A DNA stretch of 64,000 bases from Actibacterium sp. MT2.3-13A (lineage in GTDB: Bacteria > Pseudomonadota > Alphaproteobacteria > Rhodobacterales > Rhodobacteraceae): positions 1-64,000 of the forward strand of contig NZ_JAGSOU010000017.1 in the NCBI RefSeq assembly GCF_018139985.1, in the 5' to 3' direction. This document shows, one piece after another, positions 47,037 through 55,803 of the stretch. The position numbers and the translations under genes were made by a program. Below the pieces are notes generated by a model that did not search any database, was not told the DNA's origin, and worked only from the letters and a program-made list of their open reading frames with translations. How positions within the stretch are numbered: position 1 is the first letter of the stretch; the number at the start of each line of letters is the position of its first letter.

Positions 47037-47063
47037 TGCGGCAAATTGCTGCAAATCCCGAAG

Positions 47064-47078
47064 TGGACATTTTGTCCA
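47064..47078. promoter_or_regulatory. TGGACA-TTT-TGTCCA perfect dyad (shared motif, copy 4)
   Basis: A perfect 15-bp inverted repeat with 3-base spacer, centred 42 bp (four helical turns) from copy 3 and 139 bp before the DUF3305 ATG. Its core recurs before tupBCA. Confidence 0.7.
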
Positions 47079-47209
47079 GTCCTTGGGCGTTCAGACGAAA
47101 AATCCGGCGATTCGAAAAAAATCCTGTTGGCGGCCGGCTCGGGATGACGGCAGGCTCATCTGAACAGCGCGCGAACGTGCAGGCACGACGGGGGAGGTCA
47201 CCAAGACGA

Positions 47210-47773
47210 ATGGCGGTAATCTGCGAATCCATGCCTCTGGGCATCGTCGTCCGGAAGACTCCGGGCGTGACCCGTTGGCAGAAATGGTCGTGGAAGGTCG
47301 TCGCCGTTCTGCCCGGTGCCGGCCCCGCCGACTGGCGCGAATTGCGGCGCGAGGGCGAAGCGGTGGAATACCACGCCGCGACGCTGACCCTGCATCTCTA
47401 TTCCTCGGATACCGACGCCTATCTGGTGGCGCTCTCGGCCAAGACGCCGGGCCTCTACGTCATCATGAGCGAGGACACCGATCCCGACGCGGACATGCCC
47501 TGGCGTCCCGACCTGGTGACAGCCTCGGCCTATGAGGGCCAGGGCTACGCCGAAAGCGGCGGGCGGCTGGTGGAGCTGGTGCCGATGCCCCTCGGCCTGA
47601 TCGGCTGGGTGCGCGATTTCGTGGCCGAGCACCATGTCGAGACCCCCTTCATCAAGCGCAAGCGCGACCGCAAGCGTGTGGACCTGGTCGAGGATGGCAA
47701 GGGCGATCCGCGGATCCGCCAGGCCAGCGACGTCTACCGCGCCCCGGGCGGCCTGTCGCGGGGAGACGCGTGA
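47210..47773 (+). CDS. DUF3305-family protein
   Basis: A 187-residue soluble protein of the DUF3305 family, recognisable by VRKTPGVTRWQKWSWKVVAV and the ATLTLHLYSSDTDAYLVAL stretch. The family is almost always found with DUF3306 and membrane formate dehydrogenase in Alphaproteobacteria, so a part in its assembly is likely; the mechanism is unknown. ATG 47210 is set by the strong ribosome site GGGGGAGG. It is the first gene of the operon and its stop overlaps the DUF3306 start. Confidence 0.88.
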   Translation: MAVICESMPLGIVVRKTPGVTRWQKWSWKVVAVLPGAGPADWRELRREGEAVEYHAATLTLHLYSSDTDAYLVALSAKTPGLYVIMSEDTDPDADMPWRPDLVTASAYEGQGYAESGGRLVELVPMPLGLIGWVRDFVAEHHVETPFIKRKRDRKRVDLVEDGKGDPRIRQASDVYRAPGGLSRGDA

Positions 47774-48408
47774 TGGCGCAACTGCGGGAGGCGGGGGATT
47801 TCTGGTCGCGCCGGCGCGCGGCCGTCCGTGCCGAGGAGGAGGCCGAGGCCGAAACGCTGCGCGCCGCCGAGCAGGCGCTGGCCGAGGAAGAGCGCGCCCG
47901 CGCCGAGGCCGAGAAGACCGATGCCGAGCTGCTGGAAGAGCTCGGCCTGCCCGATCCCGACACGCTGCGGCCCGGCGACGATTTCGCCGCTTTCATGCAG
48001 CGCGCCGTGCCGGAGCGGCTGCGCCGCCGCGCGCTGCGCAAGCTGTGGACCTCGAACCCGGTGCTGGCCAATCTCGACGGGCTGGTCGATCACGGCGAGG
48101 ATTTCACCGACGCCGCCACCGTGACGCCCGACCTGCGCACCGCCTACGAGGTGGGCCGGGGCATGTATGAGCATGTCCGCAGCCTTGCCGCGCAGGCGCT
48201 GGAGGGCGCGCAGGAAGAAGCTGCCGCCGCCCCGGATGAGGCCGCCCCCGAGGCGCCCGAAGCCGAGACCGTGGAGGCCGCGGCAGAGCCCGCCGCGCCC
48301 CGCCTGCGCGAAGTCGCCGAATACGAGACCGCGGTCGAGGACATGAGCGAGGCGGCCGAGCCCGCCCCGCTGCCCCGCCGCCACATGCGCTTCGCCTTTG
48401 ATAGCTGA
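47773..48408 (+). CDS. DUF3306-family protein
   Basis: A 211-residue protein (212 if a GTG one codon upstream is used). The N-terminal part FWSRRRAAVRAEEEAEAE leads into a charged, probably coiled-coil segment; the centre carries the family core LPDPDTLRPGDDFAAFMQRAVPERLRRRALRKLW. The C-terminal third is Ala/Glu/Pro-rich and likely disordered. It is coupled to DUF3305 through TGATG. Probably an assembly factor for the formate dehydrogenase encoded downstream. Confidence 0.86.
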   Translation: MAQLREAGDFWSRRRAAVRAEEEAEAETLRAAEQALAEEERARAEAEKTDAELLEELGLPDPDTLRPGDDFAAFMQRAVPERLRRRALRKLWTSNPVLANLDGLVDHGEDFTDAATVTPDLRTAYEVGRGMYEHVRSLAAQALEGAQEEAAAAPDEAAPEAPEAETVEAAAEPAAPRLREVAEYETAVEDMSEAAEPAPLPRRHMRFAFDS

Positions 48409-48429
48409 CCGAGGAAGGACCGGACTTAG

Positions 48430-49041
48430 ATGACACAGGCCGCCCAAACGGACGTGACGATCCCCGAAGAGGACAAGCTGCGCGCGGATCTCTATGATTT
48501 CCTGGCGGCCCTTCTGGCCGGCCCGCCGTCGCGCGGGCTGCTGGGGCAGGCCGCGCGGCTGACCGGCGACGGCTCGCTCCTGGGGCAGGCGATCACCACG
48601 CTGGCCAAGCTGGCCGGGGCCACGACGGAGCAGGGCGCAGAGCGCGAGTTCAACGACCTCTTCATCGGCATCGGCCGGGGCGAGCTGGTGCCCTATGCCA
48701 GCTATTACATGACCGGTTTCCTGAACGAGAAACCGCTGGCCGCGCTGCGTGCCGACATGGCCGCCCGCGCGATCAAGCGGGCGCCGAATGTCTATGAGCC
48801 GGAGGACAACATCGCCAGCCTGATGGAGATGATGGCCGGCCTGATCGAGGGCCGCTTCGGCGCGCCGGCGACGCTGGAGCAGCAGCGCGAGTTCTTCAAC
48901 CGCCACATCGGCCCCTGGGCCGGGCATTTCTTCAGCGATCTCGAAGGGGCCAAGACCTCGGTCTTCTACACGCCGGTGGGCACCGTCGGCCGGCTCTTCA
49001 TGGAGATCGAGCGCGAGGCATTCCGGATGGCCGGAAGCTGA
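48430..49041 (+). CDS. TorD-family chaperone for formate dehydrogenase
   Basis: A 203-residue all-helical chaperone of the TorD/DmsD family. The family pattern is seen in LRADLYDFLAALLAGPPS, EFNDLFIGIGRGELVPYASYY and EPEDNIASLMEMMAGLIEG. It should bind the Tat signal of the alpha subunit encoded two genes later and hold it until cofactor is inserted. It is followed by an 80-bp gap with a small hairpin (49053-49071). Confidence 0.9.
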   Translation: MTQAAQTDVTIPEEDKLRADLYDFLAALLAGPPSRGLLGQAARLTGDGSLLGQAITTLAKLAGATTEQGAEREFNDLFIGIGRGELVPYASYYMTGFLNEKPLAALRADMAARAIKRAPNVYEPEDNIASLMEMMAGLIEGRFGAPATLEQQREFFNRHIGPWAGHFFSDLEGAKTSVFYTPVGTVGRLFMEIEREAFRMAGS

Positions 49042-49121
49042 CAACACGCCTGCGGGCCCCGCGCGGGCCCGGGGCACCGGGGCAGGGAGGGCCTGCCGGA
49101 CAATGAGGAAGGAAAACGAAG

Positions 49122-49319
49122 ATGGCTGAGACATCCAACAGCGAAAAGACAAACCGCCGCGACTTTCTCAAGTTCGCGGCCACCTCCGCGCCGGCGGCCG
49201 TTGCGGCCGTTGCGGTCGGCAGCACCGAGGCCGCAGCCGCGACCGAAGCGCAGACCGGCACCAGCGGCCTGAAGGACACCGCGCAAACCCGCGCCTATTA
49301 CAACTCGGCCCGGTTCTGA
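49122..49319 (+). CDS. small Tat-signal protein of the formate dehydrogenase operon
   Basis: A 65-residue protein that is mostly a Tat signal: NRRDFLKFA at 11-19, then a hydrophobic Ala-rich stretch and a short tail ending TQTRAYYNSARF. Such peptides occur just before the alpha-subunit gene in many formate dehydrogenase operons. After signal cleavage only 25-30 residues would remain, perhaps as a small subunit or assembly aid. GGAAGG precedes the ATG. Confidence 0.88.
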   Translation: MAETSNSEKTNRRDFLKFAATSAPAAVAAVAVGSTEAAAATEAQTGTSGLKDTAQTRAYYNSARF

Positions 49320-49401
49320 GGCCAGATCTGCTCCCCGGCGGACAGGGGGGCGAGACCAAGCAAGCGCACCGGTGCGGGGCACCGTGCAAGCAAGGGAGAG
49401 A

Positions 49402-52299
49402 ATGATGCTCAGGAAGAAGACAAGCGGGGTTGCGCGCAGCGCGCATCGTACGCCGCTGCTATCCACCGTCGCCGAGAAAACCGTTGACCGCCGCGCCTTC
49501 CTGCGCGGCTCGGGTCTGGCCATCGGCGGCCTGACCGCGCTGGGCGTGACGGGCGGTACCGTGACCCGCGCCGAGGCGCAGGAGGCCGTGACCCGCGCCG
49601 TGGACACGGTGAAGTCGATCTGCACCCACTGCTCGGTGGGCTGCACCGTCATGGCCGAGGTGGATAACGGCGTCTGGATCGGGCAGGAGCCCGGCTATGA
49701 CAGCCCCTTCAACCTGGGCAGCCACTGCGCCAAGGGCGCCTCGGTGCGCGAGCACGCGCATGGCGAGCGCCGCCTGAAATACCCGATGAAGAAAGAGGGT
49801 GGCGAGTGGAAGCGGATCAGCTGGGATCAGGCGATCAACGAGATCGGCGACAAGATGCTGCAGATCCGCGACGAAAGCGGCCCGGACAGCGTCTACTGGC
49901 TGGGCTCGGCCAAGCATAGCAACGAACAGGCCTACCTGTTCCGCAAGTTCGCCGCCTACTGGGGCACCAACAACGTGGACCACCAGGCGCGGATCTGCCA
50001 CTCGACCACCGTGGCGGGCGTGGCGAACACATGGGGCTACGGCGCCATGACCAACAGCTACAACGACATCCACAACTCCAAGGCCATCTTCATCATCGGC
50101 GGCAACCCGGCCGAGGCGCACCCGGTCTCGCTGCTGCACGTTCTGAAGGCCAAGGAAGAGAACAACGCGCCGCTGATCGTCTGCGACCCCCGCTTCACCC
50201 GCACCGCGGCCCATGCCGACGAATATGTGCGCTTCCGTCCGGGCTCGGACGTCGCCCTGATCTGGGGCATCCTGTGGCACATCTTCGAGAACAGCTGGGA
50301 AGACCGGGAGTTCATCCGCACCCGTGTCTGGGGCATGGACCAGATCCGGGACGAGGTGAAGAAGTGGACCCCCGAGGAGACCGAGCGCGTGACCGGCGTG
50401 CCGGGCAGCCAGCTTGAGCGCGTGGCGCGCACCCTGGTCAACAACCGTCCCGGCACCGTGATCTGGTGCATGGGCGGCACCCAGCACACCAACGGCAACA
50501 ACAACACCCGCGCCTACTGCATCCTGCAGCTCGCGCTGGGCAACATGGGCGTGTCGGGCGGCGGCACCAACATCTTCCGCGGCCACGACAACGTGCAGGG
50601 CGCGACCGACCTCGGCGTGCTCAGCCACGACCTGCCGGGCTACTACGGCCTGTCCGAAGGGGCCTGGGGCCACTGGTCGCGCGTCTGGGGCGAGGATCTG
50701 GATTGGCTCAAGGCCCGGTTCTACACCGAGAAGGATGCGGACGGTAAGGACGTCAACCTGATGAACCGCACCGGCATCCCGGTGTCGCGCTGGATCGACG
50801 GCGTTCTCGAGGACAAGGAGAACATCGATCAGCCCGACAACGTCCGTGCGATGGTTCTGTGGGGGCATGCGCCGAACTCGCAGACCCGCATGACCGAGAT
50901 GAAGACGGCGATGGAAAAGCTGGACATGCTGGTCGTGGTCGATCCCTATCCGACCGTCTCGGCCGTGCTGCATGACCGCACCGATGGCGTCTACCTGCTG
51001 CCGGCCGCGACCCAGTTCGAGACCCGCGGTTCGGTCACCGCGTCGAACCGGTCGATCCAGTGGCGCGACCAGATCTTCGAACCGCTGTTCGAATCCAAGC
51101 CCGACCATGTGATCATCGCGAAATTCGCCAACAAGTTCGGTTTCGCCGACCGCATTTTCCGCAACATCGAAATGGAAGATGCCGAGACCCCGAATGTCGA
51201 GAGCGTCCTGCGCGAGATCAACCGGGGCATGTGGACCATCGGCTATACCGGCCAGTCGCCGGAGCGGCTGAAGCTGCACATGGCCAACCAGCACACCTTC
51301 GACAAGACCACGCTGCGCGCGGTGGGCGGCCCGGCCGACGGCGACTACTACGGTCTGCCGTGGCCCTGCTGGGGCACCGCCGAGCTCAACCATCCCGGTT
51401 CGCCGAACCTCTACGACATCAACAAGCCGGTCAAGGACGGCGGCCTGCCGTTCCGCGCCCGCTACGGTGTCGAGCGTGACGGCCAGAACCTGCTGGCCGA
51501 GGGCGTGTCCAACCCGGGTGCCGAGATTCAGGACGGCTATCCCGAGTTCACCATGCAGATGCTGATGGACCTGGGCTGGGACGGTGACCTGACCGACGAG
51601 GAGCGCGCCACCATCGACGCGATCGCCGGGCCCAAGACCAACTGGAAGACCGACCTGTCGGGCGGCATCCAGCGGGTCGCGATCAAGCATGGCTGCGCGC
51701 CCTACGGCAACGCCAAGGCCCGCACCGTGGTGTGGACCTTCCCGGACCCGGTGCCGCTGCACCGTGAGCCGCTCTACACCAACCGCCGCGACCTGGTGGC
51801 CGACTATCCGACCTACGAGGACCGGAAGTTCTACCGTCTGCCGACGCTTTATGCCTCGATCCAGAAGCAGGACTTCAGCCAGGAATACCCGATCATCCTG
51901 ACCTCGGGGCGCCTGGTGGAATACGAGGGCGGCGGCGACGAGACCCGCTCGAACCCCTGGCTGGCCGAACTCCAGCAGGACATGTTCGTCGAGATCAACC
52001 CGCGCGACGCCAACAATCTGGGTGTCCGCGACGGGGCGCAGGTCTGGGTCGAAGGCCCGGAAGGCGGCAAGGTCAAGGTGATGGCGATGGTCACCGAGCG
52101 GGTGGGGGCGGGCGTTGCCTTCATGCCCTTCCACTTCGGCGGGCATTTCCAGGGCAAGGACCTGCGGGACAAGTATCCCGAGGGCGCCGATCCCTATGTC
52201 CTGGGTGAATCCACCAACACCGCACAGACCTACGGCTACGACTCGGTCACCCAGATGCAGGAGACCAAGGCCACCCTCTGCAAGATCAGCGCAGCATAA
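49402..52299 (+). CDS. fdh3A: membrane-bound periplasmic formate dehydrogenase, alpha subunit
   Basis: A 965-residue MGD enzyme. ATG 49402 has AAGGGAGAG upstream; residues 29-36 (DRRAFLRG) form the Tat signal, so the folded protein is exported. The [4Fe-4S] motif is CTHCSVGCTV followed by HCAKGAS; the metal ligand is Cys199 in ARICHSTT, in place of selenocysteine. It oxidises formate in the periplasm and passes electrons to the beta and gamma subunits and on to quinone. With a dedicated tungstate importer nearby it may carry tungsten. Length and motifs match the FDH3 type of methylotrophs and Rhodobacterales. Confidence 0.95.
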   Translation: MMLRKKTSGVARSAHRTPLLSTVAEKTVDRRAFLRGSGLAIGGLTALGVTGGTVTRAEAQEAVTRAVDTVKSICTHCSVGCTVMAEVDNGVWIGQEPGYDSPFNLGSHCAKGASVREHAHGERRLKYPMKKEGGEWKRISWDQAINEIGDKMLQIRDESGPDSVYWLGSAKHSNEQAYLFRKFAAYWGTNNVDHQARICHSTTVAGVANTWGYGAMTNSYNDIHNSKAIFIIGGNPAEAHPVSLLHVLKAKEENNAPLIVCDPRFTRTAAHADEYVRFRPGSDVALIWGILWHIFENSWEDREFIRTRVWGMDQIRDEVKKWTPEETERVTGVPGSQLERVARTLVNNRPGTVIWCMGGTQHTNGNNNTRAYCILQLALGNMGVSGGGTNIFRGHDNVQGATDLGVLSHDLPGYYGLSEGAWGHWSRVWGEDLDWLKARFYTEKDADGKDVNLMNRTGIPVSRWIDGVLEDKENIDQPDNVRAMVLWGHAPNSQTRMTEMKTAMEKLDMLVVVDPYPTVSAVLHDRTDGVYLLPAATQFETRGSVTASNRSIQWRDQIFEPLFESKPDHVIIAKFANKFGFADRIFRNIEMEDAETPNVESVLREINRGMWTIGYTGQSPERLKLHMANQHTFDKTTLRAVGGPADGDYYGLPWPCWGTAELNHPGSPNLYDINKPVKDGGLPFRARYGVERDGQNLLAEGVSNPGAEIQDGYPEFTMQMLMDLGWDGDLTDEERATIDAIAGPKTNWKTDLSGGIQRVAIKHGCAPYGNAKARTVVWTFPDPVPLHREPLYTNRRDLVADYPTYEDRKFYRLPTLYASIQKQDFSQEYPIILTSGRLVEYEGGGDETRSNPWLAELQQDMFVEINPRDANNLGVRDGAQVWVEGPEGGKVKVMAMVTERVGAGVAFMPFHFGGHFQGKDLRDKYPEGADPYVLGESTNTAQTYGYDSVTQMQETKATLCKISAA

Positions 52300-52311
52300 G
52301 GAGTCAACAGA

Positions 52312-52905
52312 ATGGCACGAGCTAAATTTCTCTGCGACGCCGAGCGCTGCATCGAGTGCAACGCCTGCGTCACCGCCTGTAAGAACGAGCACGAGGTGCC
52401 GTGGGGCATCAACCGCCGACGGGTGATCACCATCAACGACGGCACCCCGGGCGAGCGGTCGATCTCGGTCGCCTGCATGCACTGCTCGGATGCGCCGTGC
52501 ATGGCGGTCTGCCCGACCGACTGCTTCTACCAGACCGAGGAGGGCATCGTCCTGCACTCCAAGGATCTGTGCATCGGCTGCGGCTATTGCTTCTACGCGT
52601 GCCCCTTCGGCGCGCCGCAATACCCGCAGGCGGGCAATTTCGGATCGCGCGGCAAGATGGACAAGTGCACCTTCTGCGCCGGCGGCCCGGAAGAGGACCA
52701 CTCCAACGCCGAGTTCTCGAAATACGGCCGCAACCGTATCGCCGAGGGCAAGCTGCCGATCTGCGCCGAGATGTGCTCGACCAAGGCGCTTCTGGCGGGC
52801 GACGGCGACGTGGTGTCGGCGATCTACCGCGAGCGCGTGGTCGCGCGCGGCTTCGGTTCGGGGGCCTGGGGCTGGGGCACCGCCTACGAGCAAAAGGCGA
52901 ACTGA
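52312..52905 (+). CDS. fdh3B: formate dehydrogenase FDH3-type beta (Fe-S) subunit
   Basis: A 197-residue ferredoxin-like subunit with four [4Fe-4S] motifs: CDAERCIECNACVTACKN near 8-25, CMHCSDAPCMAVCP near 55-68, CIGCGYCFYACP near 87-98, and a split fourth site (CTFC near 122 and CAEMC near 152). It carries electrons from the alpha subunit to the cytochrome b. It lacks the C-terminal membrane helix seen in E. coli FdnH, as is usual for this type. The start is 12 bp after the alpha stop. Confidence 0.94.
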   Translation: MARAKFLCDAERCIECNACVTACKNEHEVPWGINRRRVITINDGTPGERSISVACMHCSDAPCMAVCPTDCFYQTEEGIVLHSKDLCIGCGYCFYACPFGAPQYPQAGNFGSRGKMDKCTFCAGGPEEDHSNAEFSKYGRNRIAEGKLPICAEMCSTKALLAGDGDVVSAIYRERVVARGFGSGAWGWGTAYEQKAN

Positions 52906-52916
52906 GCCCGCTCCTG

Positions 52917-52985
52917 ACCGTGCGGCCGAAGGGAGGCGGCCGCACGGTTCTCCGACAAGCGCCCGCGGCGTCCTGCGCCGCGGGC
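52917..52985 (+). other. two consecutive hairpins between beta and gamma subunit genes
   Basis: First stem of 12 bp (52917-52928 with 52937-52948, loop of 8), second of 10 bp (52961-52970 with 52976-52985, loop of 5), with no T-run. They fill most of the 110-bp gap and may set the ratio of soluble to membrane subunits by RNA processing or partial termination. Confidence 0.65.
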
Positions 52986-53015
52986 GGATGTTCTTACTCC
53001 ACGGGAAAATCGGTT

Positions 53016-54242
53016 ATGGCGATCATCACGCAGAGACTGTTGGCTTTCATCGCGGCGCTGGGCCTCCTGCTGCTGCAGGGCACCGCCGTTCTGGCGCAGG
53101 AGGCGGCACCGGCCGATCCGCGCGCCGCGACGGGTGGGGCGCAGACGCTGGAAGACATCCTCGCGCGCCAGCGCGGCGAGAATGTGGACTATACCTTCCG
53201 CCGGGAGGCCATTGGCGACCCCGACCGCGCCGCGGCGATGACCGACCAGCTGGGCACGCTGGGCGGCGTTTCCGACCCCGAACTCTGGCGCGCCCTGCGC
53301 TATGGCTCGGCAAATGTCCAGGTGACGTCGCGCGGCCCGGCCGCCGAGGTGGTGATCCAGGACAGCGGCATGACCTGGCTGGCGTTCCGCGAGGGGCCGC
53401 TGTCCACCTATGGCGGCTACCTGCTGCTGGGGGTGCTGGGCGCACTGCTGCTGTTCTACCTCGTCCGCGGGCGCATCCGCATCGACGGCGAGAAGACCGG
53501 ACGGACGATCCTGCGCTTCTCCTCGATCGAACGTTTCGCCCACTGGCTGCTGGCCGGTTCCTTCGTGCTGCTGGGGATCACCGGGCTGACGCTGCTGTTC
53601 GGGCGCAAGGCGCTGATCCCGCTGATCGGGCAGGCGGCCTATTCGCCCTACGCCAGCGCCGGCAAATGGGTGCACAACAACATCGCCTGGGCCTTCATGC
53701 TGGGGCTCGTGCTGGTCACGCTGTTCTGGCTGGTGCACAACATCCCCAACCGGCACGACCTGAAGTGGCTGGCCGTGGGCGGCGGGATCTTCTCCAAGAA
53801 CGTTCACCCGCCGGCGAAGAAGTTCAACGCCGGGCAAAAGATCATCTTCTGGGGCGTGCTGGTGCTGGGCGTGTCGATCTCGGTCTCGGGGCTGTCGCTG
53901 CTGTTTCCGTTCCAGATGCCGCTCTTTGCGCTTACCTTTGAAAAGCTGAACGCGCTGGGCGTGCCGCAGATCCTGGGCATGGCCGATCTGCCGACCACCC
54001 TGCTGCCGCATCAGGAGATGCAGCTGGCGCAGCTGTGGCACGCGATCGTTGCCTTCGTCTTCATGGCGATCATCCTCGCCCATATCTATCTGGGCACCAT
54101 CGGCATGGAGGGCGCCTTCGACGCCATGGGCACCGGCGAGGTTGACGAGCAATGGGCCAAGGAGCATCACGGGCTTTGGTTCGAGGAGGTCACCGGCAAG
54201 CCCGCCCATGACCACGACAAGACCAGCCATCCGGCCGAATGA
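53016..54242 (+). CDS. fdh3C: formate dehydrogenase gamma subunit (cytochrome b556)
   Basis: A 408-residue membrane cytochrome. A signal-like segment (1-27) and a periplasmic region of about 100 residues come before five hydrophobic segments. The FdoI-type core RFSSIERFAHWLLAGSFVLL begins near 170, and His residues in ERFAHW, GKWVHNN and LWHAIVAF are likely haem ligands. It anchors the dehydrogenase and passes electrons to quinone. The long N-terminal region is absent from E. coli FdnI but usual in Alphaproteobacteria. The C-terminus is His/Glu-rich. Confidence 0.92.
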   Translation: MAIITQRLLAFIAALGLLLLQGTAVLAQEAAPADPRAATGGAQTLEDILARQRGENVDYTFRREAIGDPDRAAAMTDQLGTLGGVSDPELWRALRYGSANVQVTSRGPAAEVVIQDSGMTWLAFREGPLSTYGGYLLLGVLGALLLFYLVRGRIRIDGEKTGRTILRFSSIERFAHWLLAGSFVLLGITGLTLLFGRKALIPLIGQAAYSPYASAGKWVHNNIAWAFMLGLVLVTLFWLVHNIPNRHDLKWLAVGGGIFSKNVHPPAKKFNAGQKIIFWGVLVLGVSISVSGLSLLFPFQMPLFALTFEKLNALGVPQILGMADLPTTLLPHQEMQLAQLWHAIVAFVFMAIILAHIYLGTIGMEGAFDAMGTGEVDEQWAKEHHGLWFEEVTGKPAHDHDKTSHPAE

Positions 54243-54271
54243 CGCTGCCGCCACCCAAGGGAAAGACACCG

Positions 54272-54397
54272 ATGAAAAGCATGTATCTGGCATTCCTGGC
54301 CATCGCGGTCATTGCCGTGGCGGCCGACTTCTCGCTTCACCGGGCGGGGTTCTCCATCCAGGAGGTGACATCCGGGCCCGCGGTCCGGCTGGATTGA
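54272..54397 (+). CDS. 41-residue single-pass membrane protein after FDH gamma subunit
   Basis: A short frame from ATG 54272 with AAGGGAAAG upstream. The protein starts MKSMYLAFLAIAVIAVAA, one membrane segment, and ends in a short polar tail (GFSIQEVTSGPAVRLD). It lies 29 bp after the gamma subunit and 32 bp before the response regulator, in the same direction and without a terminator between. I recognise no family. It could be a small accessory subunit of the membrane complex. Confidence 0.6.
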   Translation: MKSMYLAFLAIAVIAVAADFSLHRAGFSIQEVTSGPAVRLD

Positions 54398-54429
54398 CCT
54401 GACCCCGAGCGAGAGGCCACAATACACAC

Positions 54430-55803
54430 ATGAACCTCGCGGCGCAGACACCGCCCGACGGCCCGTCCGGGACGGGCCAGTCGCATATCGACCGCGCGAT
54501 CCGGCACGTCTCGATCCTTGTGGTCGATGACGAGCCGGGGATGCGGAACTATCTGGTGCGCACCCTGCAACCCCGCTGCAAGCGGATCGAGGCCGCGGCC
54601 AGCGCCGAGGAGGCGTCGCAGCTGCTGGACAAGCAGCATTTCGACCTGGTGCTGCTGGACAACGTCATGCCCGGCCAGTCGGGGCTCGACTGGTTGAAGG
54701 AGCAGCGCCGCGTCGGCTTCTTCGCCGAGGCGATCCTGATGACGGCCTACGCCGATCTCGACACCGCCATCCAGGCGCTGCGGGTCGGGGCCTCGGATTT
54801 CGTGCTCAAGCCGTTCCGGTCGAACCAGATCCTGAACGTGATCAACCGCTGCATGGATCAGCGCTATCTGCGGCGCGAGAATTTCCTGCTGAAATACGAG
54901 CTGCAGGCCGATAACCTGGCCGCGCGCGGCCGCCTCATCGGCAAGTCGCCGGGGATCGAGGCGGTCCGACAGACCCTGGAAAAGGCCGCGCCCATGCCCA
55001 CCCCGGTGCTGTTCACCGGCGCCAGCGGCACCGGCAAGGAGATCGCGGCGCGCACCCTGCACGCGATGTCGGACCGCGCCGACAAGCCCTTCGTTCCGAT
55101 CAACTGCGCCACCGCCTCGCCCGACCGCATCGCCGCCGACCTGTTCGGCGAGCTGGGCCGGCCCTCGGGCGACGGGCTGCTGGTGCAGGCCTCGGGCGGG
55201 ACGCTGTTTCTCGACGAGGTGGCCGAACTGCCGCTGACGGTGCAGGCCTCGCTGTTGCGGGTGATCGAGGACGGCTGCTTCCGCCCCGGCGGGGCCGAGC
55301 GCGAGGTGCCGCTCAACCTGCGCTTTGTCTTTGCCAGCAACGCCGACCTGGAAAAGGCGATGAAGGAGGGGCGGTTCCGTCCCGACCTCTATCACCGGAT
55401 CAACGTGATCACGGTGCACATGCCGCTGCTGCGGGACCGGGTGGGCGACATCCCGGAACTGGCCGAGCTGTTCATGGGCAAGTTTTCGCGCCAGCTCGGC
55501 GTCACGCCGCTGCCGCTGTCCGAACAGGTGCTGTTCAACCTGGCGCGCTATGACTGGCCTGGCAACGTGCGCGAGCTGCGCAACCTGATCGAACGCTCGC
55601 TGATTTTGGGCGAGTTTCCACCCGAATTCGCCGGCTCCGCCGACGAGACCGGGGTCGAGCCGGTGGAATCGCTGCATGCGGTCGAGCGGCGCCACATCCT
55701 GACCGTGCTCGAGGCCTGCGGCGGCAACCGCGCCGAGGCCGCCCGCCGGCTGGGCGTGTCGCGCAAGACGATCGACCGCAAATGCGCGATGTGGAATGTC
55801 TGA
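54430..55803 (+). CDS. NtrC-like response regulator lacking the GAFTGA sigma-54 loop
   Basis: A 457-residue regulator: receiver domain (Asp33-Asp34, phosphoacceptor Asp77, Lys128), AAA+ domain with Walker A GASGTGKE at 197-204 and Walker B GGTLFLDEV at 256-264, and a C-terminal Fis-type helix-turn-helix (GNRAEAARRLGVSRKTIDRK). The GAFTGA loop that touches sigma-54, expected right after DLFG near 237-240, is deleted and reads ELGRPSGDG instead. Like Rhodobacter capsulatus NtrC it may therefore act without sigma-54. It overlaps the kinase gene by eight bases. Control of the formate dehydrogenase and tungstate genes is inferred from position and from shared dyads. Confidence 0.9.
   Translation: MNLAAQTPPDGPSGTGQSHIDRAIRHVSILVVDDEPGMRNYLVRTLQPRCKRIEAAASAEEASQLLDKQHFDLVLLDNVMPGQSGLDWLKEQRRVGFFAEAILMTAYADLDTAIQALRVGASDFVLKPFRSNQILNVINRCMDQRYLRRENFLLKYELQADNLAARGRLIGKSPGIEAVRQTLEKAAPMPTPVLFTGASGTGKEIAARTLHAMSDRADKPFVPINCATASPDRIAADLFGELGRPSGDGLLVQASGGTLFLDEVAELPLTVQASLLRVIEDGCFRPGGAEREVPLNLRFVFASNADLEKAMKEGRFRPDLYHRINVITVHMPLLRDRVGDIPELAELFMGKFSRQLGVTPLPLSEQVLFNLARYDWPGNVRELRNLIERSLILGEFPPEFAGSADETGVEPVESLHAVERRHILTVLEACGGNRAEAARRLGVSRKTIDRKCAMWNV

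Larger units (their letters stand above)
46863..47209. promoter_or_regulatory. 347-bp divergent control region of the ferredoxin gene and membrane FDH operon
   Basis: No gene is visible here. The stretch is clearly more AT-rich than its surroundings. It holds two TGGACA-type sites 42 bp apart (47022-47036 and 47064-47078) and between them a tandem pair of 10-bp units TTGCGGCAAA and TTGCTGCAAA at 47036-47055. GGGGGAGG before ATG 47210 is the ribosome site of the DUF3305 gene. Confidence 0.7.

Noticed and set aside
47022-47055. Sigma-54 promoter before the formate dehydrogenase operon
   Set aside because: TGG and TTGC elements are present, but GG and GC are 15 bases apart instead of 12, so the -24/-12 spacing does not fit.
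49459-52893. 1144-codon minus-strand frame
   Set aside because: Antisense to the formate dehydrogenase alpha and beta genes and without recognisable domains.
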